Source: Gavia stellata
Taxonomy: Eukaryota > Chordata > Aves > Gaviiformes > Gaviidae
NCBI RefSeq assembly: GCF_030936135.1
Contig: NW_026777121.1
Coordinates: 372,001-436,000, forward strand
DNA length: 64,000 nt
Direction of reading: 5' to 3'
In this document: positions 22,530 through 33,009 of the stretch, in pieces
Layout of the letters: each line of letters begins with the position of its first letter
How positions within the stretch are numbered: position 1 is the first letter of the stretch
The notes under the pieces: model-generated
Told to the model about the DNA's origin: nothing
The model's database searches: none
Seen by the model: the letters and a program-made list of their open reading frames with translations, nothing else
Program-made: the position numbers and the translations under genes

Positions 22530-24496
22530 TTGAGGAGCACAAGGAATAAGGACTGCTGGCCCAGGGACAGGGCTTCCTTGACTGAGCAGGCAAGAGAGTC
22601 TCTGCTAGCATATGCTTTGCCCAGCAATACCTCAGCGCAAAAGGCAGAGCTGACAGCCTTGACGAAGGCGTTAGAACTGAGCGAAGGAAAGAGAGTAAAC
22701 ATTTGGACTGACTCAAAGGATGCTTTTGGTGTAGTACGTGTCCATGGGATATTATGGAAAGAAAGAGGACTATTATCCTCTCAAAGGGGCAAACATCAAA
22801 TACAAAGAGGAAATACTGGAATTGTTCCAAGCAGTCCAGAGACCGATCAAAGTGGCAGTCATGCACTGTAAAGCACATCAATCAGGAAACACGAAAGAAG
22901 CTACAGGGAACAATTAGCTGATAGAACAGCTAAAGGAATAGCACAAAGGAATGCCTTACAAATGGCATTAATTCCTACAAAGAACATTACATTACCAAAA
23001 GAGAAACCTCAATATTCGGAGGAAGATGAGAAACTAGGGAAGTTATTAGACGCAAAAAGGAATTTAGCAGGATGGTGGGTCACAGTTCAGGGACAGGTAG
23101 TAATTCCCCCACTTCCGATGAGAGAAATATTACAAACAAAACATAAAGAGTGCCATTGGGGTCCAGAAGCATTAGTCACCTTTTTAAAGAGATATGTGGT
23201 GTCTCTAAGAATGTTAGAAGTGGCTCAAATGATTTCTGCCAAGTGTGAGATTTGTTTGCGAAACAATCCGGTGGTAAAGAGAAGACTTCCAATGGGAACC
23301 TTGAAATCGGGAGTACAACCTGGAGATTATTGGCAACTTGATTTTTCAAAATTACCCAGACAAAAAGGGTATCGATACATTCTGGTGGGGGTTGATACTT
23401 TTACAGAATGGCCTCAAGCTTTTCCTTGTCAGACCAATCAAGCAAAGAAAATCATTAAATGGTTGTTACAAAAAATAATTCCAAGATTTGGAGCACCTAT
23501 TGGAATATCTTCTGATAGAGGCCCACATTTTGTTGCAGATGTAGTACAAAATCTTAGCAAAGTTCTGGGAATTACCTGAAATTTACGTACCCCCTGGAGG
23601 CCTCAATCGAGTGGAAAAGCAGAAAGAATGAATCAGACATTAAAAAGGCAAATTAGCAAAATACATCGGGAGACAAATTGGCTACTACAACTAGTGAACT
23701 GGCTAAATTGCAACAGCCTTTGCAATCTTCCCTATTGGCTTTAGAAACTAATCAGTGGCTGTTGTCAAACATAGTACCAAAATGGGAAAAGGTGAATGGA
23801 GACGACCAGGAAATGATTGTAGATGGACTCGGTGTGGTCCAAGATAACCTATCTTTGGCTCCCAGTTGTATCCAGGCTCAACTGTGGGCGCAATCAGTAG
23901 CTGCTTCAATCATAAGAGAGGGTGAAGAAGGCACTCTCCCCACCAAGATTCGAAAAATAATCTGCGAGAGTGCCACTAATTTAGAGAAAAAACTCCAGTC
24001 CTGGTGGAATTTGGTAAACTTTACCTACGATCCCGTCACAAGTACAGCCACAACTTTTGTATGAACTATACACAATGCTTCAATATATTCGACTTACCCT
24101 GTTATTGCATTAGGATTGAATCACAATGGAACCATACTCTATCCATTTGAGCACAGAATATGAGCCCAAAAAGTGGGACAGAAATGACAAACTCTAGATT
24201 TTGAACAACAAGGGTTGTTGTACGAGAACAACAAGGGTTCATCTGTGAAGGTAATGCAATCACAGGTCGGGATATCTGTTTAGATACTGAACAAAATGTT
24301 TGCCATTTTGAGACTCGCCCTGACGAAAACCCTGAAACACTGTTTATATATATATATATTGGTAAGGGCTGTGTATGTTTGAGAACAGCTTGTGATTTTA
24401 TATCCGTAGATGATGTAGTTATAGATACTAGGAATCACTCAGATTTTTGCGTTTGTAATTTCACTGAAATCATGGGACGTGATTTTTAAAAAAATA
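22530..24496 (+). mobile_element. Gamma-like ERV internal region, broken (Y left)
   Basis: RNase H piece (about 22560-22800): SAQKAELTALTKALEL and the motif WTDSKDAFGVVRVHG, then a frameshift. Integrase (about 22920-23680): the zinc-binding HKECH and CEIC, the catalytic core WQLDFSKL, SSDRGPHF and SGKAERMN at the DD35E spacing, but an in-frame TGA lies between the second Asp and the Glu. Env-like sequence follows (23678-24480): WLLSNIVPKWEKVNG through QSWWNLVNFTYDP, then several stops. The 5' LTR, gag, protease and most RT are absent. The env end and LTR start are deleted near 24496. Not functional. Confidence 0.85.
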
Positions 24497-25410
24497 AAAT
24501 TAAAAAAATAATCACAATATGATCATATAGAAAGGTTAAATTTGATTAATAAATAAAATAAATAAAATAATAAAATACAAATGCATAAGTTAGGATTCTT
24601 AAGTTAGAAACAATAACCAGAGGAACCTCACCAGGGAGTCGCTGTTCTGTACTAAGGAACCAACAGTGACGAGATGGAACGATGAAGAATCGAATAGAAA
24701 AGTCTTGTTTGAGTCCTGTGACAATGTGACCTGATACGCACCAGTGATGTGGCTTGGAAAATTCCTTACCTTTCCCATCTTGATTCGAATATCAAGAATG
24801 CCAATCAATAAATATTAATAGAAATAACCACTGATTAATTTAAGTATGGATATTGAGAGAATAGTATAATCCAGAGAGCGATTAATAAAAATTAAATTAT
24901 ATATATTCTGTATGAAGGTAACCAGGTATGATTTATCTGTGATTCAATCATAAACTAACTGTTGAACAATGTAGCATTGTGAATAGGTAGAATTTGCCTG
25001 TCAAGAGAACGATAAGTTACAGGCCTGGCCCCTAAACCGAGGAAAACTTAAGAAGATTCCAAGAATGGGATTTAGCATGCGCAAAGATGGGGTTCAACTA
25101 GAGGACACCATGAGGAAGACTATGGACGACCACCAGAGGACCTTAGACGACCACCTGCGTACCTGAAGGCGCATGCGTCACGAGCATTTACATAGACTAA
25201 CGAGTTCTCGGAAACTCCATGAATATGTTAACTGTTTCTTGGAAATATGATGAATATGTATCCTTTGATTGTCTATAACTTTTGTAGCAGAGAAACTAAA
25301 CACGCACACTAGGTGGTGCGATCCCCTGTGCGTCCAGCGCTGCACTAAAGAAGTGCCTGCTCACCTACATACACTGTGTAGATGAGTTTTTATATTACAG
25401 ATTTGTAACA
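24497..25410 (+). mobile_element. 3' LTR lacking its first bases (Y left)
   Basis: Matches 46200-47096, where the full LTR is 921 bp. It ends ATTACAGATTTGTAACA at 25410, exactly where homology between the Y copies stops. It contains the R-like GTCCAGCGCTGCACTAAAGA. Confidence 0.85.
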
Positions 25411-25660
25411 GGCTGGCTAACCCAGGGAGGAACTGCAACCACATACACCAGCATAGGCTTCTCAGACTCTGCAGGCAGGGTGCCGGGGGCAGTGAGGAGG
25501 CGTCCAGGGGACAGCAGCATGGAGCAACATCATCTCACACCCCGTGTGTGAAAGCAGAATGACGGGGCACCCGTCTCCACCCTCCGCTGGACTCCTTGCC
25601 CACAGACATGGAAAAAACTGATCGAGGACGCAAAGTTCAAGGGCACGCTGGGCTGCAGCC
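25411..25660. other. No feature recognised
   Basis: Short stretch between the Y unit and a CR1 fragment. Confidence 0.4.
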
Positions 25661-26460
25661 ACCATTCGGTTGTAGAATTTAAAAACCAGAGAGAAGCGAG
25701 CAAACCAGCAGAATCACAATGCTGGACTTCAGCAGAGCAGACTGCTGCTTCCTGAAGAGCTTCTAGGCAGGAGCCAACAGGAGACTGGCCTGGAGGGCAA
25801 AGGGGAGCAGGGCAACGGGTTGAACTTCAAGGACAACAGCCCCCACCTCCCCAGACACCAGAAGGGTCCATGCCAAGACACAGAGTTGGTCACAAGTAGC
25901 AGAAGGCCAGCACTGACAGACAGGAAACTCCTGACCCAGCTCAAACACCAAAAAGGAAGAACACCCAAGGCGCACGCAGAGATGGGACACCCAGGACGAA
26001 CAGAGAGACACTGCGCAAGCATGCAGGGATGGACTGTGGAAAGCCACAGCTTAGCTGGAGACAAACCAGGAAGAGAGGAAGGACAACAGGAAGGGCTTCT
26101 GGAAGCAGAAGGAAGCCTAAGGGAAACACAAGCCACTGCTCAACAGGAAGGGAACTTACTGGCAAAGGACAGGGGAAAAGCTAGAAAAGATGCTACCCGG
26201 GGCAGGGATGTGTGGGCAGGGGGGGTGTGGGGGTGTTTCTGGGTGGGATTCTGACTCAAGACAAGGAAAGGTGCTCACCACGAGGGTGCCCAAGCACTGG
26301 AACAAGTTGCCAGAGACGATGCTGAATCTGCCTCCTTGGAGATACCCCAAACAGGACTGCACGCAGCACGGAGCAACATGATCTGACTGGACCTGCTCTG
26401 AGCAGGAAATCAGACCAGATGGCAGCGGGAGGACCCCCCCGGCCTACCCCAGTCTACGAA
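25660..26460 (+). mobile_element. CR1 LINE fragment, old
   Basis: Phrases such as ATGCTGGACTTCAGCAGAGC, AGGGCAAAGGGGAGC and CTTCAAGG, and a 3' part with GGAACAAGTTGCCAGAGA, follow CR1 order in the plus orientation with heavy divergence. No intact reverse transcriptase frame. Confidence 0.6.
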
Positions 26461-28383
26461 TCCCCAGTGATTTCTCATGTCACTCCAGTATTCCCCAAAT
26501 TCATCACCAGCAACTGCTCATGTTAAGAGCTCTACAAAAGCGTTTGCAGAGCACTATACTTGCTCCTAGGACACCCGGGGACTTGCTGAAGACAGCAACC
26601 CTTGCCTTCCATCGCTTCTAGAGAACCAAAGCACAGCAAGCCTAGGGCACACTAAAGCCATTGCAGACAGGCAACAGAAACGAAGGCAGAGTTTAAAGGC
26701 TAGGTCTTCCCATCTGAAGCCATCTGAGGCCACACGGGGGCAAGTAAAGCAGTTCTAGAAAGCACAGGGCTGGCAGGCACATGAGAAGACACAGGAGAGT
26801 TCCTCCTGGGGAAAGCTGGCCATGTTCAGCTCAAGTTCCTCCCCCCACCTTTCTCTCCCTGGGGAGGAAGAAGAAACCACATTCAGCTAAACTTGCTTTC
26901 ACCCTGTTGTGGAGGGCACCCAGTAACTCAATGAACTGGTCAGACTCTTGGGCGGTATCTGATACAGAGACATCCCCCTTCGGGCTCAATAGAAAAGTCT
27001 TTATAGCTAGACAATAGAAATCTACATACAGGTATCAGTATTTACAGACTTCTAAACTATCAGTACTTTTACAGAAATAGCATCCATAAAAACATTCCCA
27101 TTTAAGTATAACTGCGGGCAGGACTACGCTTCAAGCACAGAGAACCACACAGAGCAAAGGGAAAGCACGTTGACCCACGACAGCTATCTCAGGATGGCTC
27201 AGGAGCGATATTACTCTGCAAGGGTCCACAACAACTAGAAACCTTGCTACTGGCCTCCCCACAGGGAACAAGTGTTCCACGCTTGCTTTTCCCAAATGCA
27301 AGATGCTACCACAAGTGCCAGCCATGACGCCGTCTTTACCAAGCAGAAAGGGGAATCCCTCCACCCTACTAAGTGAATTCCCCTTGGGAAGGCAGAGAGG
27401 AAGGAACCAAGGAGATTGCCCTTCAGGAATGCAATAAGCCTTGGACAGAACAGGCTGATCTAAGAACAGACAGGAATTTTTATGAAATACGTCAAGTGGA
27501 AGGTGGTTTGGCCTTGGCCTTTTCCCACTTGCTAGCAAGAAGTAATGCATTTCAAAGCAAAGGCTATTCTAGAATAATCTGAGGTGCTGCTGCTAAACGT
27601 CCCCATTTCGCGTGGCTGGGTGCAAGCGGACCTGTCAGACAGACAGACAGGAGCTGTCAGGTACCGGTACTTGGAGGATACGCATATAGGAAAAGCTAGG
27701 AGAAGGCAGAACAGGCTACACGTGGCTTTCAGTCGGGTCAAAGCATTCCGCACCATCACTAAGCACGAGTGGGAACACGAGCTACCACTACACTAGCTTG
27801 TGAAATCTGGACTAGGTGTCAGCTAAACAAGGCATTCCTTTCTACCAGGTTTTGCTTCCATTCAACTTCTCACCTCCAGAATACTCTTTCTTTGCAACTC
27901 GTGTTTCTTACCATCAAGCTTGAAAGACATCTAAGAGCGGATCCCTGCCCTGTATCGCAGAGAAGCCGACTTGGTGACCAGTCTGCTCTAGTCTCCTCAC
28001 CTTAGTTTCAAGCTTGTCAGAAGATCCTGCAAGAGACGAGCGGCATTACTACACTGTGATACAGAAGAACAATAACACAGAGCGACTCACTTCTGGGTTG
28101 CCAAACGTAACGGTTCTTTGAATTAGAGGTGGATTTTTCTTTTTTAAAAGTACAGATACTCCTGCGACAGCTCTTTAGAATACAATACATCATCAACTAG
28201 CTGTCCCTACCTGTATTTCCTTGTTGTTAGTTTAGACAAGATCTTTCAAAACTCAGAGAAAAAAAGGAAGATGAAAAAAACCAAACCCCAAACCCTAAAA
28301 AACTCTCAAAATCCCAAACTACAAGCCCAAAGAATCTGTTTCTTCAAGTCATAATAAAGTATTGAAACAAAATGTTATCTTAC
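26461..28383. other. No gene recognised
   Basis: Intron-like sequence downstream (minus strand) of the exon at 28384-28513. A weak exon-like patch near 28100 (minus) is too short to support. Confidence 0.4.
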
Positions 28384-28513
28384 CTTCCAAAGTCCTACTA
28401 CGAGTCCTGGATTCAGACTGAAGAGCTGGACAAGCTCATCAGCACCAACGGCTACACTACTTTCAGTCAGGTTAGCAAGATGGTATTCAGCAATTAAGGA
28501 ACGTCGACGAGGT
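28384..28513 (-). CDS. Unrecognised 130-nt coding exon
   Basis: The minus strand has a pyrimidine-rich acceptor (CTCTTCTTTTCAAAG), one carried base and 43 open codons: PRRRSLIAEYHLANLTESS, then VAVGADELVQLFSLNPGLVV and GLWK, followed by a GTAAGA donor. The end is in phase 0. Amphipathic, helix-like composition and good splice sites argue for a real exon. I do not recognise the protein, and no partner exon was found in the window. It is unlike CDKAL1, E2F3 and acrosin. It could be a fragment of a gene captured by the rearrangement. Confidence 0.6.
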
Positions 28514-28876
28514 CTTTGAAAAGAAGAGACAGAATGTAGCAACAAGACTATGTCTCCTTATTTATGTAAAAGTTCAGCCCAATTTCATTTTTCACTCTGA
28601 AGTCTGACCAACAGCACATGATGGAAACAGTTTGGAAAGCATTCAGCATGCACAGCCATAAAATCACTTTTAAACAACTACAGCATACGAGCAGGATCTC
28701 AACACCTAACAACTGAAATGCACAAAGGTGAACAACATTTCACAAAGGTGAACAACAATTCTCTCTTTTCAGAGCTCTACTGCTAGGGGGTTTGTGTAAG
28801 CAGCATGTAGCCAATACTGTATGTATTAAAATGACACGTAAGACAGAGACATGTGGAAAACTCCTTGACAGCAACC

Positions 28877-29256
28877 TGTGGAGGAATGGCTTAGTAACAA
28901 GGGACACGATCTGGTTCCCATGAGCAACTCAGTCTCTGATGAGAGGAAAGGCTCAGAGGGAACCGCTAACTGTCCTTGAAAGCCTGATGTGATAAGAGAC
29001 AGTGGAATGGTAAACAAGAAGAAGGAGCTACATCCACGAAGAGGAGAAGTGCTCCTGTGCGTGCACAAGAGCACTGTACCAATCACACTCGCCACCCTGG
29101 CGCGTGAACAGAGGCTGTAAGCCAATTATACAACTGTTGCGGACGCGTGTTCTTGGCATCTGTCTATATATACTCTGTAAACTTGAATAAAGGGGAGAAC
29201 GACTATACTCATATTGAGATTTCATCGTTACTCCGGGTGGTTCTCCCTCTCCAACA
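28877..29256 (+). repeat. 5' LTR of the ERVK-like provirus
   Basis: 380 bp from TGTGGAGGAATGG to CTCTCCAACA. It contains TATATATACT (about 29166) and AATAAAGGGG (about 29187) as promoter and polyA signals. I see no difference from the 3' LTR. Confidence 0.95.
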
Positions 29257-29258
29257 TC

Positions 29259-29276
29259 TGGTAGCAGAGGATGGTT
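29259..29276 (+). promoter_or_regulatory. Primer-binding site, initiator tRNA-Met type
   Basis: Two bases after the LTR, TGGTAGCAGAGGATGGTT is the complement of the 3' end of vertebrate initiator tRNA-Met (…CCATCCTCTGCTA plus CCA). The match is full-length over 18 nt from my knowledge of that tRNA. Confidence 0.85.
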
Positions 29277-29419
29277 CAGTTCGACTGAGGTCTCCGTGAC
29301 TGCGGTAAGCAGCTAGAGGAGGGGAGTGGGAAACCACGGCTGAGGGAGGTGCTGCTCGGGCACAAGAAGTGCGGCAGACACTGGTGTGTGAGGTCGCTCC
29401 TCATCCCTCAGGCGCAGCT

Positions 29420-30046
29420 ATGGAAATAGAAGCTGCGGCCACCTTGCTTGCAGGAATCCTCTCCAAGAGAGGGATTGAAGCACCTGTAAAGCGGCTGGTT
29501 AAGTTAATTAGATTGGGACAGCGATGGGGTCATTTTTCTGACACGCATGTGCTGTTTTCTGTCTCGGAATGGCGGGACTTTGGAGGGACAATGTGGCAAA
29601 AAACGATTGAGGGGAATGAAAAAGATGAATAAGAAATAAAGATTGTCCGTGGACTGTGGAATGACGTGTTAGCAACATTGAAAGCGATGAAAGCAGAGCG
29701 GGAAATAGCCTGTGCCGCCGCTCAAATGCTAGGCTCAGGAACGGCTGCTCTGAAACCGCAAAGTAAGCCGGGACCTATTGCGCGGTTCTTTGGTATGCCT
29801 GTGGTGAAGGGCATGTCCGGGACTGTTTGCAAAACTGTTGCTGATATTCAAACTTATGAGACCCCTGACCCTCCTGAGGAAAGAAAAAGCCTGCCGCGGA
29901 GCCCCGTGCAAGACGCGGGAAAAGCGGAAGTGAGCGGTTCTAAGCCAAAACGGAGAAATAATACGCATGCGGAAGTGCCTCCTCAGAAAACTCTGACGGA
30001 GGAGGGACCTGGGCCACCTACTGAGCTCATCGATTTGGGACATTAG
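29420..30046 (+). pseudogene. gag remnant (matrix and following linker)
   Basis: The ATG at 29420 opens MEIEAAATLLAGILSKRGIE and continues through WGHFSDTHVLFSVSEW, like retroviral matrix N-termini. A TAA at 29630-29632 interrupts it, and the same frame continues (WNDVLATLKAMKAEREIA) to a TAG at 30044. About 209 codons in all, ending in a Pro/Lys-rich linker. No capsid or nucleocapsid (no CCHC knuckles) follows. A dead gag that probably survives because packaging signals overlap it. Confidence 0.75.
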
Positions 30047-30655
30047 GCATTCGGGAAGAAAAAATCCGCGCCAGCACGTGGCGCGAAGTGGGGAGCGGGG
30101 AGGGGGTGAACAACTGTCTGCCGCAGCCCGGGCCCGGTTGTGCCGCCGCCGCGCGTGCGCCCGTCCTGCCCTGCGTGCGCCCGGCGCCCCCCGCCTCCCC
30201 GCCCTCCCTCCCTGCCTCCGGCCCCCGCCCTCCCTCCCCCGAAAAAAACCCCTCAATTCAGAAGTTGCAGCATTCTCAACCCCCCCAGTCTCTTCCGCAC
30301 TCAAGGAAAGCATCACCTTCGTGCTTCTGAACACAAACAGGCAGAAGCAATAGATAAAGTTAGTTATAAAGGGTTACTGCTCAAAATTTTATTTGACAAA
30401 ATAGACTTATAGAAAGCAATTTGTATTAAGAGGTTTGAAAAGTAACTGAAGTGTTTTCTCCAGGAGAAATCACGAACAACTCCATCAGGAGCTTATGTGA
30501 AACAAAGAATGAACCAGTCTGTCAAGTATTTATCCCAAACTTCAAGTTCTCCCACATACTTCAGACATCACAAATCTTGGTTTCTTCCAGCAACAGGTAC
30601 GAAGGACAGGCTTGGCCTGGTTCAAGGATCCACACATCCTCTAAGCTTAAGTTTA
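30047..30655 (+). other. Non-retroviral block inside the provirus, CpG-rich then AT-rich
   Basis: 30060-30240 is dense in CpG and C runs like a 5' untranslated exon of a housekeeping gene. 30250-30655 is ordinary AT-rich, exon-like text with no retroviral motif. It replaces gag-CA through most of RT. There is no long ORF. It could be a captured host transcript or deletion filler. I did not recognise the source. Confidence 0.6.
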
Positions 30656-30927
30656 GACAGTTCCTGCTCGTGTATCATTACATGGATGATGTTTTGGTTG
30701 CGGGGAAAGATTTAGATGTTGGAAAAACATTGCAAGATTTGACAGTTACGGTAGAGAGAAAAGGTTTAAAAATTGCACCTGAAAAGGTTTAAAAGGGTCC
30801 TCCATGGCATTATTTGGGTTGGATCATCACACAAAGTACTGTGAGGCCACAGAAAATACAGCTGACCACGCAGATAACAACATTAACAGATGTGCAGAAA
30901 TTATTGGGGGACATTCGGAGGAATGGC
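30656..30927 (+). pseudogene. Reverse transcriptase fragment (YMDD and thumb)
   Basis: FLLVYHYMDDVLVAGKDL carries the polymerase YMDD. It continues KGLKIAPEKV, and after a stop and frame change HYLGWIITQSTVRPQKIQL and LTDVQKLLGDI. Fingers and first palm motifs are absent. Confidence 0.85.
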
Positions 30928-31059
30928 TTTTGTCTTCCCAAGTAACCGTTACGCGTGATGGAGCCCTGCTTTCCTGGAGATGGCTGAACACCTGCCTGCC
31001 GACGGGAAGTGGTGAATGAATTCCTTCTTTTGCTTTGCTTGCCTGCGCGGCTTTTGCTT
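30928..31059 (+). mobile_element. 132-bp ERVL-LTR fragment inside pol
   Basis: Nearly identical to 13662-13794 of the ERVL LTR at 13331-13924, starting TTTGTCTTCCCAAGTAACCG and ending GCGGCTTTTGCTT. It sits between the RT thumb (LLGDI) and the RT connection (PLLGTSASADAS), replacing a short stretch of pol. There is no target duplication around it, so it joined by recombination, not as an LTR insertion. Confidence 0.85.
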
Positions 31060-32011
31060 TAATGCCTCTGTTAGGGACTTCTGCATCTGCTGATGCATCG
31101 AGAACTTTGTCGATGCAGCAACAGCAAGCTTTGCAAAAGATAACCGAGAAATTAGTCGACAGGGTGTCACAACGATTCATTACAGACCTACCTATACACT
31201 TATTTATTGTTAATTCCAGTAAAAGTAGGAACCATGTTTTAGGTCTCCTAATCCAGCAATCACCAAAAAGTGTCATACTATTAGAATGGCTTTTCTTGTC
31301 GTATCAGCCTAAGACAACAGTGTGTACTAGAATAGAACTGCTTGCAAATATCATCATAAAGGGAAGGCGTCGCAGTATTGATTTAAGAGGGCAGGATCCA
31401 GAACGAATTTGTATTCTTATTAAGCAATCCTATTTAGATTGGCTTTTGTCCTCTTCTGATATTTTACAACACGCTTTTGCGGAATATACTGGTCAGATTA
31501 CTAATGCTTACCCACCTACAAGACTTTTACCGTTGTTACAGGACCAAGCGTTTGAAGAATCTCTGCAATTATCAGAAACGCCTGTCCCAGGGCTTACTGT
31601 TTTTACCGATGCAGGAAAAAAGTCAAAACGAGCCGCTATTACTTGGTGTGTTCAGGGACAATGGCATTCCCAATTGCTTACAGGTTATCCGCAAGATTCA
31701 TTGCAAATGTTGGAGCTGAAGGCCGAGGTTTGGGCTTTTCAGAATTGGACAACTCAACCTGTTAACATTGTCTCTGATTCCTTGTACGTAGTGGGTACTG
31801 TTAAACGGATTGAGCGATCTATGGTACGTGAGGTGAAAAACCCAGTATTATACCAGTTGTTGTTACAGATGTTGCATTTGTTAAATCAGCAAGCCAATCC
31901 TTATTTTATTACACATATTCGCAGCCATCAGTTTGACTCTGGTCTGGCCATTGGCAATAACAGAGCAGATGACTTAGTTGCTGCCACTTCGGAAATCGCC
32001 AAACTAACCTG
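31060..32011 (+). pseudogene. RT connection and RNase H domain
   Basis: An open frame runs from the foreign LTR piece through LSMQQQQALQKITEKLVDR and IELLANIIIKGRRRS to RNase H. The four acidic residues are visible in LTVFTDAGKK, LELKAEVWAF, IVSDSLYVVG and GNNRADDLVA. A one-base frame change near 32012 separates it from integrase; the RNase H frame itself ends at 32066. Domain content is complete for RNase H; the preceding RT is not. Confidence 0.85.
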
Positions 32012-32851
32012 TTTGAGCAAGCCCGGAGTTCCCATGAATTTTTTCACCAATCGGCTAAAGTTTTAGCGAGACAATTTATTCTTTCTATTTCTGATGCCCT
32101 TGGCATTGTACAATCATGTCCGGACTGCCAAATTACAGGTCTGGGATTGGGTTTAGGAGTCAATCCTCGTGGATTGCATGCTTTACAATTGTGGCAGATG
32201 GACGTCACTCATATTCCTGAATTTGGGCGTCAAATCTATGTTCATGTAAGCATTGACACATATTCTCTGGCTATGTGGGCAACGGCTCACACAGGTGAAA
32301 TGGCAAGACATGTGATTAGACAGATGTGCGCATCCGTCGCTGTGTTAGGTGTACCTAATGAAATTAAAACCGATAACGGTCCTGCTTATGTTTCGCAACG
32401 CTTCGCACATGTTTGTATCCAGTGGGATATCCGTAGGTCTACGGGTATTCCACATTCCCTGACGGAACAGACCATAGTAGAACGTGCTCATGCTACGCTG
32501 AAATCGCTTTTGCAAAAACAAAAAGGGGGAGACTCATCCCTGTGTCCAGCTGAACGGCTTGCAAAAGCGCTGTATGTGTTAAATTTTTTACACTTAACGG
32601 GCGACCGCGAGTCCCCCCCAATAGTGATACATCATTTATGGCTGAAATCTGGCCTGCAGCCCTCGACACCTGTGTGGGTACAGTTCAAGGACCCAATATC
32701 CGGGGAATGGAAAGGTCCTGATGAAGTTAAAATGACTCGGAGAGGTTATGCTTGTATCTTAACAGATCAGGGTCCACAGTGGGTCCCAGCGCAGTGGATT
32801 AGACCATGGAAAGAACCTCCTCCTTCGATTGACCCCGTTCCAGTTGAATGA
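32012..32851 (+). CDS. Integrase domain with intact DD35E
   Basis: About 280 codons, open throughout. N-terminal zinc site HEFFH and CPDC; core LWQMDVTHIPEFG, IKTDNGPAYVSQ and TIVERAHATLK with exactly 35 residues between the second Asp and the Glu; C-terminal WVPAQWIRPWKE, the SH3-like end of beta-type integrases. It lacks its own start because retroviral integrase is cleaved from a polyprotein, and the upstream frame is shifted. The domain shows no damage, but expression is doubtful. Confidence 0.85.
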   Translation, partial: FEQARSSHEFFHQSAKVLARQFILSISDALGIVQSCPDCQITGLGLGLGVNPRGLHALQLWQMDVTHIPEFGRQIYVHVSIDTYSLAMWATAHTGEMARHVIRQMCASVAVLGVPNEIKTDNGPAYVSQRFAHVCIQWDIRRSTGIPHSLTEQTIVERAHATLKSLLQKQKGGDSSLCPAERLAKALYVLNFLHLTGDRESPPIVIHHLWLKSGLQPSTPVWVQFKDPISGEWKGPDEVKMTRRGYACILTDQGPQWVPAQWIRPWKEPPPSIDPVPVE

Positions 32852-33003
32852 CAACTGAATACGTGCACTGTGCCACCTGCGGACAACAAGAATTTCGTTG
32901 TCGAGGATTAGCGGGACATTGGTGTCATGACTGTTTAGAAGGACAATACCAAATCGGTTCGCAATGCTTCTCGCATCGTGGTAGCAACAGGTCACGAGCC
33001 TGA
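32848..33003 (+). CDS. Small Cys/His-rich ORF (51 aa) overlapping the pol stop
   Basis: ATGA overlap with the integrase stop. The protein begins MTTEYVHCATCGQQEFRCRG and continues GHWCHDCLEG, with CxxC, C and HxCHxC spacing that could hold zinc, then a basic Ser/Arg tail. The position is where betaretroviruses begin env, so it may be an env leader remnant or an accessory ORF. I do not recognise a family. Short length keeps confidence modest. Confidence 0.5.
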   Translation: MTTEYVHCATCGQQEFRCRGLAGHWCHDCLEGQYQIGSQCFSHRGSNRSRA

Positions 33004-33009
33004 GGCCAA

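Larger units (their letters stand above)
14160..25410. repeat. Segmental duplication unit Y, left copy
   Basis: Matches 35350-47096 in the same orientation. From about 14520 rightwards the copies are almost identical over many kilobases; from about 14160 to 14500 they differ noticeably. Copy-specific changes: two extra blocks here (about 109 bp near 21846 and about 292 bp near 22038) and a roughly 500-bp deletion near 24496. Contents: acrosin exons 3-5, satellite, minisatellite and ERV. Confidence 0.95.

Noticed and set aside
25820..26254. 144-codon plus-strand frame
   Set aside because: Lies within an old CR1 fragment and does not read as CR1 reverse transcriptase.
30078..30412. Overlapping Pro/Arg-rich frames in the CpG-rich block of the provirus
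   Set aside because: Three overlapping frames open through compositional bias; none has a domain.
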